Both the position numbers and the translations under genes were made by a program. The notes under the pieces were generated by a model. It had not been told where the DNA came from. It did no database searches and was given only the letters and a program-made list of their open reading frames with translations. Below, in pieces: positions 15,910 through 19,015 of a stretch of DNA of 19,015 bases; position 1 is the stretch's first letter, and every line of letters begins with the position of its first letter. The DNA comes from an uncultured Rhodobacter sp. GTDB taxonomy: Bacteria > Pseudomonadota > Alphaproteobacteria > Rhodobacterales > Rhodobacteraceae. The stretch is taken from NCBI GenBank assembly GCA_937901435.1, contig CALGTJ010000289.1, forward strand, positions 1 to 19,015, in the 5' to 3' direction.

Positions 15910-15933
15910 GCGGGCGCATCACGTCGCGCCCGC
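15910..15933 (+). terminator. GC-rich hairpin after pufX, possible puf terminator or stabiliser
   Basis: GCGGGCGC and GCGCCCGC pair perfectly around an 8-nt loop, 8 bp after the pufX stop. Lacking a T-run, it may be a weak or Rho-aided terminator, or a 3' stabiliser of puf mRNA, rather than a classical terminator. Confidence 0.5.
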
Positions 15934-15978
15934 CTCACACGACATCGGGTAATTCTGTCCCTAGAGTTACCTGGTACC

Positions 15979-16001
15979 GTCAGGGGCCTCGACCCCCTGA
16001 C
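15979..16001 (+). other. Second copy of the GTCAGGGG hairpin
   Basis: Perfect arms GTCAGGGG and CCCCTGAC around a 7-nt loop. The arms equal those of the hairpin upstream of pufB. Confidence 0.7.
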
Positions 16002-16008
16002 ACCTCCT

Positions 16009-16071
16009 GTTGGCTACGGGAGACAGAGGGTGCACCGTTTCTACGTATGGCGCCCTCTGTTCCCGGCCAAC
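16009..16071 (+). other. Long imperfect hairpin in dxs leader
   Basis: Three helical blocks pair in register: GTTGGC with GCCAAC (6 bp), GGGA with TCCC (4 bp), and ACAGAGGGTGC with GCGCCCTCTGT (11 bp, one G-U pair). They are separated by a TAC/G internal loop and a one-base bulge, with a 16-nt apical loop. It ends 54 nt before the dxs ATG. Confidence 0.7.
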
Positions 16072-16125
16072 AGGGCTAATAGCCAAACCGTCGAGAATTC
16101 CCCAGTCGAGACAAGGAGCGTTCTG

Positions 16126-18030
16126 ATGACCCGCGCCACCCCCATTCTGGACAGAGTGTCCGTCCCCTCTGACATGAAATCCCTCACCGATGCCGAACTG
16201 TCGCATCTCGCGAATGAAGTGCGCGGCGAAGTGATTGAAAGCGTCGCCACCACCGGCGGGCATCTGGGTTCGTCTCTGGGTGTGGTCGAATTGACGGTCG
16301 CGCTTCATGCGGTGTTTGACACGCCGCGCGACAAGTTGGTCTGGGATGTGGGTCACCAATGCTATCCGCACAAGGTTCTGACCGGGCGTCGCGACCGGAT
16401 GCACACGTTGCGTCAGGAAAACGGCCTGTCCGGGTTCACCAAACGCAGCGAAAGCGAGTTTGATCCCTTCGGTGCTGCGCATTCCTCTACCTCTATTTCC
16501 GCCGCGCTCGGGTTCACCATTGCCCGCGATATGGGCGAACCCACGGGTGACGCGATTGCCGTGATCGGCGATGGGTCGATCAGCGCCGGGATGGCCTATG
16601 AGGCGATGAACAATGCAGGCCATCTGGGCAAGCGGATGTTCGTGATCCTGAATGACAACGAGATGAGCATCGCGCCCCCCGTCGGTGCCATGAGCAAATA
16701 TCTGTCCGGCCTCTATGCCTCGCCCCTTGGGGGCTTGCGCGAGATGGCCGAAGGGTTCGAGGCCGCCTTGCCCGGCCCGCTGCGCGATCATGCGCGGCGT
16801 GCGCGCCAAATGGTGACGGGTGCCGTCACCGGCGAGGGCACCCTGTTCGAAAACCTCGGCTTTCAATACATCGGGCCGATCAACGGCCACGACATGCCGC
16901 AACTGCTCGGCGTTCTGCGCGCCGCGCGGGCGCGTGCCACCGGGCCTGTGTTGATCCATTGCTGTACCGTCAAGGGCAAGGGCTATGCCCCGGCAGAAGA
17001 CTCGCCAGATTGTTATCATGGCGTTGGCAAGTTCGACCCTGCCACCGGCGCGCAATCCAAAAGCCGCCCCAATGCGCCCAGCTATACGTCGGTCTTTGGC
17101 AATGCGCTGGTGGATGAGGCCAGCCGCGATTCAAAGATCGTGGCGATCACAGCCGCCATGCCCGGCGGCACCGGGCTTGATATCTTTGCCAAACATCACC
17201 CCAAGCGGATGTATGACGTTGGCATCGCGGAACAACACGGCGTGACCTTTGCCGCTGGTATGGCCGCAGGCGGGCTAAAGCCGTTTTGCGCGATTTATTC
17301 GTCCTTCCTGCAACGCGGCTATGACCAGATCGTCCATGACGTCGCCCTGCAGAACCTGCCCGTCCGCTTTGCCGTGGATCGTGCGGGTCTGGTGGGGGCC
17401 GATGGTCCGACCCACGCGGGCGCGTTCGATATCGGATACCTTAGCGCGCTGCCCAATATGGTCGTGATGGCCGCCTCTGACGAAGCCGAACTGGTGCATA
17501 TGGTCGCCACCGCCGCCGCCTATGACGATGGGCCGATCGCGTTCCGTTATCCGCGCGGCGAGGGCGAAGGTGTGCCGCTGCCGGAACGTGGCGTGCCGTT
17601 TGAGATCGGCAAGGGCATTGTTCTGCAAGAGGGCGCTGATGTGGCGATCCTGTCGTTCGGCGCGCATCTGGGCGAAAGCAAACGCGCGGTCGCCATGATC
17701 GAGGCGCAGGGGCTGTCGGTGACTTTGGCCGACGCGCGCTTTGCCAAGCCGCTGGACAAGGCGTTGATCGACCGTCTTGCGCGCAAGCACAAGGTGCTGA
17801 TCACCGTCGAACAAGGCGCGCAGGGCGGCTTTGGCGCGATGGTCTTGCATCATCTGGCGAATGAGGGCTGGCTGGACGGCACTCTGGCCGTGCGCACCAT
17901 GACGCTGCCGGACCGCTTTATCGATCAGGCCGCGCCCGATGCGATGTATGCCGACGCCGGACTGACTGCGACGGATATCGCCGCGACCGCGCTACAGGCC
18001 GCGAATGTCAAAAAGGTGCTGGTCGACTAA
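16126..18030 (+). CDS. dxs: 1-deoxy-D-xylulose-5-phosphate synthase Dxs
   Basis: Thiamine-diphosphate enzyme joining pyruvate and glyceraldehyde 3-phosphate, the first step of the MEP pathway that feeds carotenoids and the bacteriochlorophyll phytyl tail. The 634-aa length is typical. Seen are GGHLGSSLG (44-52) and GHQCYPHK (76-83) with active-site His residues, the TPP motif [10 protein letters not shown] (146-155) ending near LNDNEMSI, and the transketolase-type [18 protein letters not shown] in the second half. ATG 16126 has AAGGAG 7 nt upstream; the frame is open to 16030, but that part is the hairpin leader. A dxs copy directly after puf is also known in Rhodobacter capsulatus. A second dxs elsewhere in the genome is possible. 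Confidence 0.97.
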   Translation: MTRATPILDRVSVPSDMKSLTDAELSHLANEVRGEVIESVATTGGHLGSSLGVVELTVALHAVFDTPRDKLVWDVGHQCYPHKVLTGRRDRMHTLRQENGLSGFTKRSESEFDPFGAAHSSTSISAALGFTIARDMGEPTGDAIAVIGDGSISAGMAYEAMNNAGHLGKRMFVILNDNEMSIAPPVGAMSKYLSGLYASPLGGLREMAEGFEAALPGPLRDHARRARQMVTGAVTGEGTLFENLGFQYIGPINGHDMPQLLGVLRAARARATGPVLIHCCTVKGKGYAPAEDSPDCYHGVGKFDPATGAQSKSRPNAPSYTSVFGNALVDEASRDSKIVAITAAMPGGTGLDIFAKHHPKRMYDVGIAEQHGVTFAAGMAAGGLKPFCAIYSSFLQRGYDQIVHDVALQNLPVRFAVDRAGLVGADGPTHAGAFDIGYLSALPNMVVMAASDEAELVHMVATAAAYDDGPIAFRYPRGEGEGVPLPERGVPFEIGKGIVLQEGADVAILSFGAHLGESKRAVAMIEAQGLSVTLADARFAKPLDKALIDRLARKHKVLITVEQGAQGGFGAMVLHHLANEGWLDGTLAVRTMTLPDRFIDQAAPDAMYADAGLTATDIAATALQAANVKKVLVD

Positions 18031-18070
18031 AGCGTGTCCTAAAACGCGCGCGGGGTTCCGGGAAAAAGCG

Positions 18071-18307
18071 TCAGAAACGCCGCGCCGGGGGTCCGCGGGC
18101 AATGATGCGATTGAGGATCAGCGCCACGGCCCTGTGCACATCAAGGTCCACACCAGAGCCGCTTGCCTGTTCGTGCGAGGATGCGGCATCTTCGAGAATG
18201 CCCATGATCTCGCTATTGGGCAGGACTTTCGCATCGTTCAGGGCCAGCAACAAAGCCTCGCAAATCGACAGGGCAGCCATTCCGGAATAGATATCATGCT
18301 CGGACAT
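18071..18307 (-). CDS. Small conserved-looking hypothetical protein
   Basis: A 78-aa ORF starting MSEHDIYSGMAALSICEALL and continuing LALNDAKVLPNSEIMGILED. The ATG at 18307 follows AAGGA at 7 nt on the minus strand. The sequence looks like a compact helical cytosolic protein, with a Leu/Ala-rich first helix, an acidic ILEDAASSHE segment and a basic tail. I recall similar small hypothetical proteins in Rhodobacterales but cannot name a family or function. It is convergent with dxs, 40 bp apart, with no evident bidirectional terminator. The overlapping + strand frame (18005-18559) begins inside dxs and is not protein-like. Confidence 0.72.
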   Translation of the reverse strand: MSEHDIYSGMAALSICEALLLALNDAKVLPNSEIMGILEDAASSHEQASGSGVDLDVHRAVALILNRIIARGPPARRF

Positions 18308-18752
18308 TTAGGGGTCCTTCAAAGAGATTTCAGCTGCGCAGAGAATCCAAACTGTGCAGCGATATCCCGACCCTTTCAGAAAAAGCGACCTTTGGCGCTG
18401 ATCGAGGTCAGCCCGAACGGTGATTTCCACGCCCGCACCCAGAGACAGCCCGCACGTCTGAATTCACACAGACCCCTGATCTGCCGTGTTGCGCCCGTTA
18501 ACATGGTGGTCAACGTGGTGGCGCGCGCTAAAAGTTTGGCCGATTTTCCTGGCCGGTAAACACGTTGTGGGGATCGTCGCAAAATACCACCAATCCTCGA
18601 TGCCGCGCGTGGCAGAAAACGGGATTGGGACCATTGAATACAGACAGTGATCGCCAAAAACGAGGTTTTCAAGGGTGGAAACTTTTGTGTTTTGCGCCTC
18701 CAGATCGACAGCGGTGGTTCATACAGGGGGCAAGTTGGGGATAGGGGCGAAA

Positions 18753-18764
18753 TTTAGCGCTAAA
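18753..18764. repeat. 12-bp perfect palindrome
   Basis: TTTAGCGCTAAA, perfectly symmetrical, within an otherwise gene-free stretch. It could be a small protein-binding site. Confidence 0.6.
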
Positions 18765-18817
18765 AAACTTTAAGCCCAATGGCGGCTCTGAGCGCATTCT
18801 GTGAATTCGTATTTTGT

Positions 18818-18835
18818 GCTGCGAGCGCTCGCAGC
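18818..18835. repeat. 18-bp perfect palindrome
   Basis: GCTGCGAGCGCTCGCAGC has exact twofold symmetry with no spacer. A palindrome of this length without a central loop suits a dimeric DNA-binding protein or a repeat-element core better than an RNA hairpin. Confidence 0.8.
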
Positions 18836-18866
18836 GCGAATAATGCGGCGTGAGCGAAAATTCCGA

Positions 18867-18881
18867 TGCTGCTACGCAGCA
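18867..18881. repeat. Short hairpin TGCTGC-TAC-GCAGCA
   Basis: Six-base perfect arms with a 3-base loop, 31 bp after the long palindrome and sharing the GCTGC/GCAGC ends with it. Confidence 0.6.
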
Positions 18882-18928
18882 GGAAAACCGGCCATTAGTG
18901 GGCCCCATCGGAAGGTTTGTGCGTAAGA

Positions 18929-19015
18929 TTACTCTAAGTAAGAACCTTTAGCGAACATTTTTAGGTTCCCCAGTCTCTGGATGGCCTGATGTTCAGCGGC
19001 CGTGCAATTTTGCGG
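18929..19015 (-). CDS. Possible 3' end of a gene cut by the window edge
   Basis: On the minus strand a frame enters at the right edge and runs 28 codons to a TAA (18931-18929), ending EHQAIQRLGNLKMFAKGSYL plus one residue. The residues look protein-like, but the piece is too short to identify a family, and an open frame of this length occurs by chance often. Confidence 0.25.
   Translation of the reverse strand, partial: PQNCTAAEHQAIQRLGNLKMFAKGSYLE

Larger units (their letters stand above)
15902..16125 (+). other. pufX-dxs intercistronic region with three hairpins
   Basis: 224 bp without a gene. It carries a GC-rich hairpin just after pufX (15910-15933), the GTCAGGGG hairpin (15979-16001), a long imperfect hairpin (16009-16071), a TGT-N12-ACA sequence (16008-16025), a small palindrome GGCT-AAT-AGCC (16074-16084) and the dxs ribosome-binding site AAGGAG (16113-16118). 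None of the hairpins is followed by a T-run. No convincing dxs promoter was seen. Confidence 0.65.
18308..18928. other. Stretch with no confident gene, palindrome-rich right half
   Basis: 621 bp. Two minus-strand frames (18376-18672 and 18669-18908) are open, but their products are basic, low in structure and lack Shine-Dalgarno support, so they are not called. From about 18740 the sequence is richer in A/T and holds three inverted repeats listed separately. The left part must contain the promoter of the 18307 gene, which I could not place. Confidence 0.55.

Noticed and set aside
16030..16125. N-terminal extension of dxs
   Set aside because: It covers the hairpin leader; AAGGAG lies 7 nt before ATG 16126 and [11 protein letters not shown] is a usual Dxs start.
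18005..18559. 184-codon plus-strand frame after dxs
   Set aside because: Starts inside dxs and is mostly antisense to the better supported 18071-18307 gene.
18376..18672. 98-codon minus-strand frame downstream of dxs
   Set aside because: Arg/Ser-rich random-looking product, no Shine-Dalgarno, no recognisable motif.
1..19015. CRISPR arrays, tRNA/rRNA genes, insertion sequences
   Set aside because: No repeat-spacer pattern, no tRNA or rRNA signature and no transposase were seen on either strand.

Overview
The window is a large part of a photosynthesis gene cluster from a purple or aerobic anoxygenic phototrophic alphaproteobacterium, almost certainly of the Rhodobacterales (Rhodobacter/Roseobacter relatives). 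The evidence is the gene order crtI-crtB-tspO / crtC-crtD / crtE-crtF-bchC-bchX-bchY-bchZ-pufQ-pufB-pufA-pufL-pufM-pufX-dxs, the high-GC codon use, a pufX gene after pufM, and paired PpsR/CrtJ-type operators (TGT-N12-ACA). The genus cannot be fixed from sequence reading alone.

Layout. Bases 1-2995 (+) hold the 3' part of crtI (start outside the window), crtB joined by an ATGA overlap, and tspO. Bases 2999-5397 (-) hold crtC and crtD, which run towards tspO and end 3 bp from it. The crtD/crtE divergent gap (5398-5560) carries two TGT-N12-ACA operators. From 5561 everything to dxs is on +: crtE, crtF, a second promoter with two operators (7584-7627), bchC, bchX, an apparently undescribed 49-codon ORF, bchY, an intercistronic element with two hairpins, bchZ, then pufQBALMX and dxs. 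Downstream of dxs lie a small hypothetical gene on - (18071-18307), a stretch without a confident gene but rich in palindromes, and a possible gene tail at the right edge.

How it works together. Dxs and CrtE supply DXP and geranylgeranyl-PP. CrtB and CrtI make phytoene and its desaturated product. CrtC, CrtD and CrtF hydrate, desaturate and O-methylate it towards spheroidene-type carotenoids; crtA is not in view and may lie to the left. BchXYZ reduces ring B of chlorophyllide and BchC oxidises the hydroxyethyl group, giving bacteriochlorophyll a. PufB/PufA form the LH1 antenna, PufL/PufM the reaction centre, and PufX the gap protein of the LH1 ring. PufQ is linked to pigment delivery, and TspO and PpsR-type operators point to oxygen/light control.

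Most notable points: a small ORF (9649-9798) coupled to both bchX and bchY; a crtD reading frame with no ATG/GTG/TTG start but a well-spaced Shine-Dalgarno before ATC; a long imperfect hairpin in the pufX-dxs gap; a probable dispersed repeat between bchY and bchZ; and a palindrome-rich segment near the right end.
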